A stretch of 64,000 nt of DNA from Catenuloplanes atrovinosus (GTDB lineage Bacteria; Actinomycetota; Actinomycetes; Mycobacteriales; Micromonosporaceae): assembly GCF_031458235.1 (NCBI RefSeq), contig NZ_JAVDYB010000001.1, positions 8,271,001-8,335,000 of the forward strand, given 5' to 3'. The notes under the pieces are model-generated. The model saw nothing but the letters and a program-made list of their open reading frames with translations. It searched no databases and had not been told where the DNA came from. Shown one piece after another: positions 44,919-53,594 of this stretch. Both the position numbers and the translations under genes were made by a program. Each line of letters starts with the position of its first letter. Within the stretch, counting starts at the first letter, position 1.

Positions 44919-46715
44919 ATGGCGAACCTGGTCAACCTCGACCGAGTCTCCAAGGGGTACGGCGCGGTCGGCGCGCTGCTCACGAACGTGTCGCTGGGCC
45001 TGGAGGACACCGACCGCGTCGGCGTGGTCGGGCTCAACGGCGCCGGCAAGAGCACGCTGCTGCGCGTGTTGACCAAGCAGGAGGAGCCGGACGACGGCCG
45101 CGTCACGCACCGCCGCGACCTGCGCGTGGCCTCGCTGCCGCAGGCGCTCACGCTGCACGCGGAGGCCACGGTACGGGACGTGGTGCTCGGCACGGCCTGG
45201 CTGGACGAGGGCTTCGGCGCGGAGCACGAGTGGGCCGGCGACGCCGGCGTGCGCGCGGTGCTGGACGGGCTCGGCATGCCGCACCTGGGCCTGGACGCGC
45301 CGGTCGGCCCGATGTCCGGTGGCGAGCGCCGCCGGGTCGCGCTGGCCGCGCTGCTGATCCGTACCGCCGATCTGCTGATCCTGGACGAGCCGACCAACCA
45401 CCTGGACGTGGCCGGCGTGAACTGGCTGGCCGCGCACCTGCTCAAGCGGCGCGGCGCGCTGGTCGTGGTCACCCACGACCGCTGGTTCCTGGACGCGGTC
45501 TGCACCGCCACCTGGGAGGTCGCCGACCAGACCGTGCGCGCCTACGAGGGCGGGTACGCCGCGTGGACGCTGGCCCGGGCCGAGCGCGAGCGGGTCGCTG
45601 CCGCGGTCGAGGCACGCCGGCAGAACCTGCTGCGCAAGGAGATCGCCTGGCTGCGCCGGGGGCCGCCGGCGCGCACCTCCAAGCCGCAGTTCCGGATCGA
45701 CGCGGCGAACGCGCTGATCGCGGACGTGCCGCCGGTCCGCGACTCGGTGTCGCTGACCCGGCTGGCCACCTCGCGGCTCGGCAAGCAGGTCTACGACCTG
45801 GAGGACGTGACGCTGCACGCCGGCCCCAAGGAGATCCTCTCCGACGTGACCTGGCGGATCGGGCCGGGCGACCGGATCGCGCTGCTCGGCGCGAACGGCG
45901 CGGGCAAGACCACGCTGCTGCGCCTGCTCGCGGGCATCACGGGGCCGGACTCCGGCGTGTTCCGGCGGGGCCAGACCGTGAAGGCCGCGTTCCTCTCCCA
46001 GGAGCTGCACGAGTTGCCCGGGCACCTGCGGCTGCTGGAGGCGGTGGAGGAGGTGGCCCGCCGGGTCCAGCTCGGCGACCGGGAGCTGTCCGCGTCGCAG
46101 CTGGCCGAGGTCTTCGGGTTCACCGACCGGCGGCTGTGGACGCCGGTCTCCGACCTCTCCGGCGGCGAGCGGCGGCGACTGCAGCTACTGCGCCTGCTGG
46201 CCGCGGAGCCGAACCTGCTGCTGCTGGACGAGCCGACGAACGACCTGGACACGGACACGCTGGCCTCGCTGGAGGACCTGCTGGACACCTGGCCGGGCAC
46301 GCTGATCGTGGCCAGCCACGACCGGTACCTGGTGGAGCGCGTCACCGACACGGTCTACGCGCTGCTCGGCGACGGGAAGATCACCCACCTGGTCGGCGGC
46401 ATCGACGAGTACCTGGAGCGGATCGGCCCGTCACCCGCGCCCGCCACCGCGGCCCCGCGCGCCGACCGGCCGGAGAGGTCCGACGGGCCGTCGGCGGCCG
46501 AGGTGCGCGCGGGTAAGAAGGAACTGGGCAAGCTGGAGCGGACGGTCGCCCGGCTGGAGCAGAAGGCGGCGAAGCTGCACGAGGACCTGGCCGCGAACGC
46601 CACCGACTACGCCGCGGTCGCGGACCTGGACGCGCAGCTCAAGGCCGTGCAGGCGGAGCTGGCCGAGGCCGAGGAGGCCTGGCTCGAGCTGGCCGACCGG
46701 CTCGGCGACGGGTAG
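44919..46715 (+). CDS. ABC-F family ATPase (Uup/ribosome-associated type)
   Basis: 598 residues, two ABC domains without membrane part. NBD1: GLNGAGKSTLL near 40, MSGGERRRVALA, DLLILDEPTNHLDVAG. NBD2: GANGAGKTTLL near 327, LSGGERRRLQLL, LLLLDEPTNDLD. The inter-domain linker (about 220-260) includes KEIAWLRRGPPARTSKPQ, a Uup-like feature, and the C-terminus is a coiled coil (from about 525, KKELGKLERTVARLEQKAAKL). ABC-F proteins of this type act on stalled ribosomes or nucleic acids rather than transport. A 16-base gap from ispE suggests the same operon. Confidence 0.92.
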   Translation: MANLVNLDRVSKGYGAVGALLTNVSLGLEDTDRVGVVGLNGAGKSTLLRVLTKQEEPDDGRVTHRRDLRVASLPQALTLHAEATVRDVVLGTAWLDEGFGAEHEWAGDAGVRAVLDGLGMPHLGLDAPVGPMSGGERRRVALAALLIRTADLLILDEPTNHLDVAGVNWLAAHLLKRRGALVVVTHDRWFLDAVCTATWEVADQTVRAYEGGYAAWTLARAERERVAAAVEARRQNLLRKEIAWLRRGPPARTSKPQFRIDAANALIADVPPVRDSVSLTRLATSRLGKQVYDLEDVTLHAGPKEILSDVTWRIGPGDRIALLGANGAGKTTLLRLLAGITGPDSGVFRRGQTVKAAFLSQELHELPGHLRLLEAVEEVARRVQLGDRELSASQLAEVFGFTDRRLWTPVSDLSGGERRRLQLLRLLAAEPNLLLLDEPTNDLDTDTLASLEDLLDTWPGTLIVASHDRYLVERVTDTVYALLGDGKITHLVGGIDEYLERIGPSPAPATAAPRADRPERSDGPSAAEVRAGKKELGKLERTVARLEQKAAKLHEDLAANATDYAAVADLDAQLKAVQAELAEAEEAWLELADRLGDG

Positions 46716-46834
46716 TGAGGTGTGACGCGTACCGCCGGGGCTGCGGAGACCCCACCCGGCGCGTGCGTCACAATCTCGGTTCGGATGATCGCGGCGTGCG
46801 ACCGGCGTGCGCCCCACTTGGAGGTTGAGGACCG

Positions 46835-47278
46835 ATGGCGTCGCACATGCCCGTCAACCACCCGCTGCGGCCGATCTACCGCATCGTGGGTGGCCTGAGC
46901 GGGCTCTACATGATCGTGTTCGGCGTGCTGGGTGCGATCCAGACCGGCGGCGAGGCGCCGCTCGGCATCGGCGTCGGCGAGGTGCTCCTCCAGGGCACCA
47001 ACCTGGCGAACTCGCTGCTGTCCATCGCGATCGGCGCGCTCGTGGTGCTCGGCACCGTGATCGGGCGGAACGCGGACACGCTGGCGTACACGTACCTCGG
47101 CTGGGCCATGCTGGTCATCGGCATGCTGTTCCTGGCCATCACCCGGACCGACGCGAACGTGCTCAACCACACCGTGAACACCACGATCGTGTGGTTCGTG
47201 GTCGGCACGCTGCTGATCACCGCGGGTCTCTACTCGCGCAGCGCCCCGGTCCGCCGTGAGGCCGCCACCTCGCACTGA
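46835..47278 (+). CDS. DUF4383 membrane protein (first paralogue)
   Basis: 147 residues with four hydrophobic helices, starting MPVNHPLRPIYRIVGGLSGLYM. The NHPLRP motif and four-helix plan are typical of small actinobacterial DUF4383 proteins of unknown role. It is followed by a U-run terminator and then by a paralogue with the same N-terminal motif. RBS-like GGAGG lies 9 bases upstream of the ATG. Confidence 0.82.
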   Translation: MASHMPVNHPLRPIYRIVGGLSGLYMIVFGVLGAIQTGGEAPLGIGVGEVLLQGTNLANSLLSIAIGALVVLGTVIGRNADTLAYTYLGWAMLVIGMLFLAITRTDANVLNHTVNTTIVWFVVGTLLITAGLYSRSAPVRREAATSH

Positions 47279-47289
47279 CGCCGTCGCCG

Positions 47290-47323
47290 CCGCCCAGGGT
47301 GCCCTCGCACCTTGGGCGGTTTT
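47290..47323 (+). terminator. Intrinsic terminator between the two DUF4383 genes
   Basis: 12-bp stem (47290-47301 with 47308-47319, one mismatch that can be a wobble), 6-base loop, then TTTT. It ends the first paralogue so the second needs its own promoter. Confidence 0.78.
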
Positions 47324-47431
47324 GTGCATATGCGCAGGTGCCGTGGGGAAGGATGGAGATCGGGTGTCACCCCGTGCGGCTGCGGGAACCCCGTACCCAT
47401 GGCAGACAAGCGCGCTTGGAGGGTGGGCGAC

Positions 47432-47905
47432 ATGGCTCACATCCCGATCAATCACCCCCTGCGGCCGTTCTACCGGGCGCTGTCCGGACTGTGCGGCGTC
47501 TTCATCCTCGCGTTCGGCATCATGGGCGCGATCGCCTCCGCCGGTGAGGAGTTCTTCTCCCGGGCGGACATCTGGGCGCTCTGGCTGAAGACGAACATGG
47601 CGTTCTCGCTGCTGTCGATCGTGCTCGGCGCGATCCTGGTGGCCGGCTACGTGATCGGCGGCGACATCAGCCACTGGATCAACTACTACGGCAGCTGGGT
47701 GCTGCTGGCCGGTGGCCTGGCCGGGATGGCGGTCATGCAGACCGAGCTGAACGTCATGAACTGGTCCATGGTCAATGTGATCGTGTCGCTGGTCTTCGGC
47801 ACGCTGATCCTGACGGCGGGGCTCTACGACAAGGCCGGTCCCCGCGAGTCGGCCGACGCCGAGGAGGCCTTCCGGCACAACCGCGCGGCCCCGGCCAAGG
47901 GCTGA
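47432..47905 (+). CDS. DUF4383 membrane protein (second paralogue)
   Basis: 157 residues, four hydrophobic helices, starting MAHIPINHPLRPFYRALSGLCGVF. Conserved positions with the first paralogue include NHPLRP-YR, GL-G-, F-L-SI--GA and the last helix VNxxI-FGTLLITAGLY/LILTAGLYDK. A C-terminal charged tail of about 25 residues is unique. ATG at 47432 has GGAGGGTGGG upstream; an earlier ATG at 47399 would add 11 residues. Tandem duplication is the simplest explanation. Confidence 0.82.
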   Translation: MAHIPINHPLRPFYRALSGLCGVFILAFGIMGAIASAGEEFFSRADIWALWLKTNMAFSLLSIVLGAILVAGYVIGGDISHWINYYGSWVLLAGGLAGMAVMQTELNVMNWSMVNVIVSLVFGTLILTAGLYDKAGPRESADAEEAFRHNRAAPAKG

Positions 47906-48228
47906 TCCCGCGCGCCTTCGCTCTGCTTACCTGGACGAATCGGACACGCCGCGAACGCGGATATATCGCCCGTGCCGCGTCGTGGGGCGCCGGTGGGGCG
48001 GCCTCGCGGCGGCGAGGTAAGCAGAGCAAATCGGGCTTACGGCAGCCGGTAAGCACAGCAAACCGGGCACGGGTCTCGCGGCGGGCGGGTAAGCAGAGCG
48101 ACGGGGCTCGGGTCGGGGTGACCGGGTGCGGGACGTGCAGGGAGGCCGGCCACGGCCGACCGGTGCCCGCGGGAGCATGCGGACCGGGACCGCGCCGGAA
48201 GCGGGTATATCGGGAATGTGGTGGTCGG
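47906..48228. repeat. 323-base gene-free gap with dispersed GGTAAGCAGAGC copies
   Basis: The 12-mer GGTAAGCAGAGC or one-mismatch variants occur at 48016, 48048 and 48088, and inverted at 47920-47931. Two copies are extended by a shared AA[AT][CT]CGGG-type tail. The stretch GCGGATATATCG/GCGGGTATATCG also occurs twice (about 47954 and 48198). No coding frame or RNA gene is evident; these could be regulator sites or decayed tandem repeats at the end of the DUF4383 and TetR genes. Confidence 0.6.
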
Positions 48229-48921
48229 CTATCGGCCGGGGCGGGTGATGAGGGTCGGCTTGGCGTCGAGGTTGGAGAGGCCGTTCCAGGAGAGGTTGAC
48301 CAGGTGGGCGGCGACCGTCTCCTTGCGGGGCTTGCGGACCTCGAGCCACCAGCGGCCGACCAGCGCGACCATGCCGACCAGTGCCTGCGAGTAGAGCTCG
48401 GCGAGCTTGGGGTCGTAGCCGCGGGACTTGAACTCGGCGCCGAGGATGTGCTCGACCTGGTGGGCGACGTCGTTCATGACGCTGGAGAAGTTGCCGGCGG
48501 CGATCAGCAGGGGGGACTCGCGGGTGAGGACGCGGAAGCCGTCGGTCTCCTCCTCGATGTAGTCGAGGAGCGCGAGGGCGGCCTGTTCGAGCAGTTCGCG
48601 GGGGTGGCCGGCGGTGAGCGCGGTGGTGATCCGGTCGAGCAGCGCGCGGACCTCGCGGTCGACGACGACGGCGTAGAGGCCCTCCTTGCCGCCGAAGTGT
48701 TCGTAGACGACCGGCTTGGAGACCCGGGCGCGGGCGGCGACCTCCTCGATCGAGGTGGCGTCGAAGCCGCGCTCCGCGAAGAGCTGGCGGCCGATCGTGA
48801 TCAGCTGTTCGCGGCGCTGGGCGGCGGACATGCGCACCCGGGACGCGCCCTTGGCGGTGCGGACGGACGCGCGGGAGGCCTCCGGGGTGCGGACGTGGTC
48901 GCTCTGCGTGTCGTCGGCCAT
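48229..48921 (-). CDS. TetR-family transcriptional regulator
   Basis: 230 residues. After a 45-residue basic/polar lead, the TetR HTH is RRREQLITIGRQLFAERGFD then SIEEVAARARVSKPVVYEHFGGKEGLYAVV (residues about 52-98). The C-terminal ligand domain ends VRKPRKETVAAHLVNLSWNGL, reminiscent of actinobacterial regulators near glmU. The ligand is unknown. ATG at 48921; an upstream frame to 48978 is less protein-like. It is divergent from tRNA-Gln/glmU. Confidence 0.87.
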   Translation of the reverse strand: MADDTQSDHVRTPEASRASVRTAKGASRVRMSAAQRREQLITIGRQLFAERGFDATSIEEVAARARVSKPVVYEHFGGKEGLYAVVVDREVRALLDRITTALTAGHPRELLEQAALALLDYIEEETDGFRVLTRESPLLIAAGNFSSVMNDVAHQVEHILGAEFKSRGYDPKLAELYSQALVGMVALVGRWWLEVRKPRKETVAAHLVNLSWNGLSNLDAKPTLITRPGR

Positions 48922-49029
48922 CCGCCCATCCTGCCAGGTATGCCGGGCGGGCCGGTTTCCGGCGGCGGCGCGGGGCAATGTCGATTCCGTGCCGGTGGCG
49001 GGAGGCGCTAGGCTGACGGGGCGCTGCGA

Positions 49030-49101
49030 TCGGCCGTGGTGTAATTGGCAACACTTCGGGTTTTGGTCCCGACATTCTAGGTTCGAGTCCTAGCGGCCGA
49101 G
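49030..49101 (+). tRNA. tRNA-Gln (anticodon TTG)
   Basis: 72 bases without encoded CCA. Acceptor arms TCGGCCG (49030-49036) and CGGCCGA (49094-49100) pair fully. The D-arm is GTGT-ACAC, the anticodon stem TCGGG/CCCGA with loop TTTTGGT giving anticodon TTG, and the T-arm CTAGG-TTCGAGT-CCTAG. The position just before glmU is conserved in actinobacteria. Confidence 0.95.
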
Positions 49102-49240
49102 CTTCTCGATCATCCTCCGGCCCGGCACTCGATCGGGGTCACCGTCCGATTCGCGACTTGGGGGGATGCCCGGCCCCGTGGCCCCATCTGGCCTAGCATG
49201 GGGCCGCACCCCGCCCCCACGCGGAGAATCGGAGCATCCC

Positions 49241-50719
49241 GTGAGCCAGGCCCGGCCCCGCACCGTCATCGTCCTCGCCGCCGGTGAGGGCAAGCGGATG
49301 AAGTCCCGCCTTCCCAAGGTCCTGCACCCGCTGCTCGGCCGCACGCTGGTCGGCCACGTGCTGGCCGCCGCCGCGTCCGCCGGCGCGGACCGCACGCTGG
49401 TGGTCGTCGGCCACGGCGGCGACGCGGTGCCGAACCAGCTGGCCGAGATCGCGCCGGACGCGCTGACCGTGCGCCAGGAGCGGCAGAACGGCACCGGGCA
49501 CGCGGTCCGCATCGCGCTGGAGTCGCTGGACGCGGGCCTCACCGGCACCGTGGTGGTGCTCAACGGCGACGTGCCGCTGCTGCGCGGCGAGACCGTGGCC
49601 GCGCTGATCGAGGCGCACGAGACCGCCGGCGCCGCCGCGACCGTGCTGGCCGCGTCCGTGACCGACCCGACCGGGCTGGGCCGCATCGTGCGCGCCGCGG
49701 ACGGCGGGCTGGAGCGGATCGTGGAGGAGCGCGACGCCTCCGCGGCCGAGCGCCTGATCGCGGAGGTGAACGCGGGCATCTACGCGTTCGACGCCGCGAT
49801 CCTGCGGACCACGCTCGGCAAGCTGTCCACCGACAACGACCAGGGCGAGGAGTACCTGACCGACGTGTTCGGGCTGCTCGCGGCCGCGGGCGAGCCGGTC
49901 GGCGTGCACGTGGCCGCCGACCCGGAGGAGACGCTCGGCTGCAACGACCGGGTGGAGCTGGCCGGGCTGCGCGCGCGGTTGCGCGACCGGATCAACACCG
50001 CGCTGATGCGCTCCGGCGTCGCGATCCTGGACCCGGCCACCACCTGGATCGACGTCACCGCGAGCGTCGAGCCGGACGCGGTGATCGACCAGAACACCCA
50101 GATCCGGGGTACGTCGTCCGTGGCGGCCGGCGCGACGGTCGGCCCGGACGTGACGCTGATCGACACCACCGTGGGCGCCGGCGCGACCGTGCTGCGCGCG
50201 CACGCGGTGGGCGCGGAGGTCGGCGCGGGCGCGAGCGTGGGGCCGTACGCGTACCTGCGCCCGAAGTCGCGGCTGCACGAGAAGGCGAAGGTCGGCACGT
50301 TCGTCGAGACGAAGAACTCGGAGATCGGCGCCGGCAGCAAGGTGCCGCACCTGTCGTACGTGGGCGACGCCACCATCGGCGAGCAGACCAACATCGGCGC
50401 GGCCACGGTGTTCGTCAACTACGACGGCGTCGACAAGCACCGCTCGGTGATCGGCGCGCACGCGCGCACCGGTGCCGACAACATGTTCGTGGCTCCGGTC
50501 ACCGTGGGTGACGGTGCCTACACCGCGGCCGGATCGACGATCACCGAGGACGTGCCGCCCGGCGCGCTGGGCGTCTCCCGCGCGCGGCAGCGCAACATCG
50601 AGGGCTGGGTGGAGCGCCGGCGGCCCGGCACCGCGGCGGCCGAAGCCGCAGGCAGGGCGCGCGCAAGCCAGGGTGAGGCTTCTAACGACGTTGCGGACCC
50701 CGATGGATCGGGTAGCTGA
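49241..50719 (+). CDS. glmU: Bifunctional UDP-GlcNAc pyrophosphorylase/glucosamine-1-P N-acetyltransferase
   Basis: 492 residues. The N-terminal nucleotidyltransferase has LAAGEGKRMKSRLPKVLHPL (residues about 13-32) and the C-terminal acetyltransferase is a left-handed beta-helix built of hexapeptide repeats (about 265-455), with KVGTFVETKNSEIG and GAATVFVNYDGVDKH. It supplies UDP-GlcNAc for peptidoglycan. GTG at 49241 begins SQARPRTVIVL; CGGAG lies just upstream. The last 35 residues are a low-complexity tail common in actinobacteria. Confidence 0.95.
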   Translation: MSQARPRTVIVLAAGEGKRMKSRLPKVLHPLLGRTLVGHVLAAAASAGADRTLVVVGHGGDAVPNQLAEIAPDALTVRQERQNGTGHAVRIALESLDAGLTGTVVVLNGDVPLLRGETVAALIEAHETAGAAATVLAASVTDPTGLGRIVRAADGGLERIVEERDASAAERLIAEVNAGIYAFDAAILRTTLGKLSTDNDQGEEYLTDVFGLLAAAGEPVGVHVAADPEETLGCNDRVELAGLRARLRDRINTALMRSGVAILDPATTWIDVTASVEPDAVIDQNTQIRGTSSVAAGATVGPDVTLIDTTVGAGATVLRAHAVGAEVGAGASVGPYAYLRPKSRLHEKAKVGTFVETKNSEIGAGSKVPHLSYVGDATIGEQTNIGAATVFVNYDGVDKHRSVIGAHARTGADNMFVAPVTVGDGAYTAAGSTITEDVPPGALGVSRARQRNIEGWVERRRPGTAAAEAAGRARASQGEASNDVADPDGSGS

Positions 50720-50807
50720 CGGGGAGATACTGCATTCTGCTGGCGACGATGATGTCCGCTGGTGACAGTGACCTCAGTCAGACCCTCGATCGGGGAGCGT
50801 TACGCCG

Positions 50808-51788
50808 ATGGGCAGCATCGTCGCGGAGAACCGTAAGAGCTTGATGCTCTTCAGCGGCCGGGGGTTCCCGGAACTCGCGCAGGAGATCGGCAAGACCCTC
50901 GGGGTCGCGCCGACGCCGTCCGACTCGTACGAGTTCGCGAACGGCGAGATCTTCGTCCGCTTCAAGGAGTCGGTGCGCGGATCGGACGCGTTCGTCGTCC
51001 AGTCCGTCACCGAGGGTGTGAACCGCTGGGTCATGGAGACCCTGATCATGGTTGACGCGCTGAAGCGCGGGTCGGCCAAGCGGATCACCGTGGTGCTGCC
51101 GTTCTATCCGTACGCGCGGCAGGACAAGAAGCACCGCGGCCGGGAGCCGATCTCCGCGCGGCTGGTCGCCGACCTGCTGAAGACCGCCGGCGCCAACCGG
51201 ATCTTGACCGTGGACCTGCACACCGCGCAGATCCAGGGCTTCTTCGACGGGCCGGTCGACCACCTCTTCGCGATGGACACGCTGGCGTCGTACGTCGAGC
51301 AGAAGTACAAGGGCCGTCCGATGACCGTGGTCGCGCCGGACTCCGGCCGGGTGCGCGTGGCGGAGCGCTGGACCGACCGGCTGGGCGGTTGCCCGCTGGC
51401 GTTCATCCACAAGACCCGCGACCCGATGAAGCCGAACCAGGTGGTGGCGAACCGCGTGGTCGGCGACGTCGAGGGCCGGGTCTGCCTGATCGTGGACGAC
51501 ATGATCGACACCGGCGGCACGATCGCGAAGGCCGCGGACATCCTGCACGACTCCGGCGCGGCGGACATCGTGGTCGCGGCGACGCACGCGCTGCTCTCCG
51601 ACCCGGCCACCGAGCGGCTGAAGAACGGCCCGATCAGCGAGATCGTGGTCACCAACACGCTGCCGCTGCCGCCGGAGAAGACGCTCGACAAGATCACCGT
51701 GCTGTCCATCGCGCCGCTGCTGGCTCGCGCGATCCGGGAGGTCTTCGACGACGGCTCGGTCACCACGCTGTTCGGTGGCCTTTCCTAG
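50808..51788 (+). CDS. prs: Ribose-phosphate pyrophosphokinase
   Basis: 326 residues; makes PRPP from ribose 5-phosphate and ATP. Motifs include LMLFSGRGFPELAQEI, the ATP-loop region FYPYARQDKKHRGREPISARL, DLHTAQIQGFFDGPVDHL and the PRPP loop VDDMIDTGGTIAKA. ATG at 50808 has GGGGAG upstream. It follows glmU by 88 bases, the usual actinobacterial order, and is closed by a hairpin at 51861. Confidence 0.96.
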   Translation: MGSIVAENRKSLMLFSGRGFPELAQEIGKTLGVAPTPSDSYEFANGEIFVRFKESVRGSDAFVVQSVTEGVNRWVMETLIMVDALKRGSAKRITVVLPFYPYARQDKKHRGREPISARLVADLLKTAGANRILTVDLHTAQIQGFFDGPVDHLFAMDTLASYVEQKYKGRPMTVVAPDSGRVRVAERWTDRLGGCPLAFIHKTRDPMKPNQVVANRVVGDVEGRVCLIVDDMIDTGGTIAKAADILHDSGAADIVVAATHALLSDPATERLKNGPISEIVVTNTLPLPPEKTLDKITVLSIAPLLARAIREVFDDGSVTTLFGGLS

Positions 51789-51860
51789 GGTTCGACCCGT
51801 TCTTCCTGGCGAAAACCCTCCGCCGGTTGTGGCTGATGGTGTCAACTGACACCGGTAGGA

Positions 51861-51893
51861 CTGTCGCCGGTCGGGCCCCCTGACCGGCGACAG
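51861..51893 (+). terminator. Terminator hairpin after prs
   Basis: Perfect 12-bp stem (51861-51872 with 51882-51893), 9-base loop, 72 bases after the prs stop; GTTT follows. Confidence 0.8.
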
Positions 51894-51969
51894 AGCGTTT
51901 GTGCGGACGGTCGCGATCAGCCGCGGCGTGCGGAGCAACGGGGGTCACGTCGGGGCGGCGAATCGCCGT

Positions 51970-52193
51970 GGGTAAACTGGTCAGGTTGCCACGGCGAGGG
52001 TGCCCTGCGGGCCGATGCTGACGAAGCACTGGCCGCATGGAGGCATCGTGATCGACGCGGTGTTCCGGGCTCGTTCGAGAGCCTTGGGCCCCGCGCCCAG
52101 CGCGCCTCTCGCCCGGCACCGCAGCCACTTCATCCGGTCGTGACCGGGTGAGCATCGCACACGAGCCCGACGAAAGCATCAGGAGTTACTTCC
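51970..52193 (+). promoter_or_regulatory. Promoter and structured 5' leader of rplY
   Basis: TAAACT (51973-51978) is a good -10; a -35 is weak. The remaining leader of about 210 bases can fold: GAGAG with CTCTC and TTGGGC with GCCCAG around 52078-52112, enclosed by GGTGTTCCGGGC (52061 region) with GCCCGGCACC (52110-52120 region). Together with the gap 51789-51969 this fills a 405-base interval with no gene. Autoregulation by L25 is possible but unproven. Confidence 0.45.
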
Positions 52194-52805
52194 GTGTCCG
52201 AGGTAAAGATCAGCGCCGAGCTTCGCACCGAGTTCGGCAAGGGCGGCGCCCGCCGCACCCGCCGTGCCGGCAAGGTCCCCGCCGTGCTGTACGGGCACGG
52301 CGAGAAGCCCCAGCACATCGCGCTCCCCGCCCGTGAGTTCGCCGCCGCCATCCGGCACGGTGGCGCCAACCAGATCTTCGCGATCGACATCCCGGGCGGC
52401 AGCCCGATCCTGGCGCTGGCCAAGGCGATCCAGCGCGACCCGATCAAGGACTCGTTCGACCACGTCGACCTGCTGATCGTCAAGCGCGGCGAGAAGGTCA
52501 CCGTGGACATCCCGGTCACGCTGACCGGCGAGGCCGCGAAGAACACGCTGATCGTGCACGAGAGCGACACGCTGTCGGTCTCGGCCGAGGCTCTGCACCT
52601 GCCGGAGTCGCTGGAGGTCTCGATCGACGGCCTGGAGGCCGGCTCGCAGATCACCGCCGGTGACATCCCGCTGCCGCAGGGCACCGAGCTGGTCGCCGAC
52701 CCGGCCCAGGTCATCGCGCTCATCTCGGCCTCGCCGACCGCCGCCGACCTGGAGGGCGACACCGCCGAGGCCGGCGCGGAGCCGGCCGAGGCCACCGCCG
52801 AGTAA
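52194..52805 (+). CDS. rplY: 50S ribosomal protein L25/Ctc
   Basis: 203 residues, long (CTC-type) L25. The N-terminal 5S rRNA-binding domain begins SEVKISAELRTEFGKGGARRTRRAGKVPAVLYGHG. The C-terminal TL5-like beta domain (about 100-185) contains VDIPVTLTGEAAKNTL and VSIDGLEAGSQITAGDIPLP. The tail is acidic. GTG at 52194; AGGAG lies upstream in TCAGGAGTTACTTCC. It sits between prs and pth as in most actinobacteria. Confidence 0.94.
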   Translation: MSEVKISAELRTEFGKGGARRTRRAGKVPAVLYGHGEKPQHIALPAREFAAAIRHGGANQIFAIDIPGGSPILALAKAIQRDPIKDSFDHVDLLIVKRGEKVTVDIPVTLTGEAAKNTLIVHESDTLSVSAEALHLPESLEVSIDGLEAGSQITAGDIPLPQGTELVADPAQVIALISASPTAADLEGDTAEAGAEPAEATAE

Positions 52806-52835
52806 CACCTTTCGCTTTCGTCGCGAGCCATGTGA

Positions 52836-52866
52836 GGCGCCCGCTCCCGGACCGGGGGCGGGCGCC
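52836..52866 (+). terminator. Hairpin between rplY and pth
   Basis: 13-bp stem (52836-52848 with 52854-52866, one wobble), short loop. Confidence 0.65.
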
Positions 52867-52885
52867 TTCAGCCTGAGGGGGAGTC

Positions 52886-53482
52886 ATGATCGACGAGACC
52901 GTCGACGCGCCGTGGCTGATCGTGGGCCTGGGCAACCCCGGTAAGGAGTACGCGGGGAACCGGCACAACGTCGGCTTCATGATCGCGGACCTGCTGGCGC
53001 GGCGGGTGGGCGGGAAGTTCGGCCGGCACCGGCGCGCGGTGGCGGACGTGGCCGAGGGGCGCCTCGGCATCGGCGGACCGCGGCTGGTCCTGGCGAAGCC
53101 GCTGACCTACATGAACCTCTCCGGCGGGCCCACGGCCGCGCTGGCGCAGTTCTACAAGATCCCGGTCGAGCACGTGATCGCGGTGCACGACGAGCTGGAC
53201 ATCCCGTACGGCGAGCTGCGCGCGAAGCGCGGCGGCGGCGAGGGCGGCCACAACGGGCTGCGTTCGATCTCCAAGTCGCTGGGCACCAAGGAGTACGCGC
53301 GCGTCCGCTTCGGCGTGGGGCGCCCGCCCGGCCGGCAGGACCCGGCCGACTACGTGCTCTCCGACTTCTCCGGCGCCGAGCGCAAGGAGCTGGAGTTCCT
53401 GGTGGACCGCGCGGCCGACTTCACCGAGATGATCATCGAGAAGGGCCTGGAGCCCGCGCAGAACCACTACCACGCGCGCTGA
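52886..53482 (+). CDS. pth: Peptidyl-tRNA hydrolase
   Basis: 198 residues; releases peptides from dropped-off peptidyl-tRNA. Catalytic and binding motifs are all visible: [16 protein letters not shown] (catalytic His), [16 protein letters not shown] (catalytic Asp) and [11 protein letters not shown] at 52886 follows GGGGGAG. Length and motifs fit bacterial Pth. Confidence 0.96.
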   Translation: MIDETVDAPWLIVGLGNPGKEYAGNRHNVGFMIADLLARRVGGKFGRHRRAVADVAEGRLGIGGPRLVLAKPLTYMNLSGGPTAALAQFYKIPVEHVIAVHDELDIPYGELRAKRGGGEGGHNGLRSISKSLGTKEYARVRFGVGRPPGRQDPADYVLSDFSGAERKELEFLVDRAADFTEMIIEKGLEPAQNHYHAR

Positions 53483-53594
53483 AAGTCCACATCCTCCGCG
53501 CCGGAGCCGTGACGCCGCCAGGTGATCGAGAGTTGGTCACCTGGACGGACCGGTACAAACCGGCCGTCATCGCAGGCTGCGGGGGTGAGGCACG

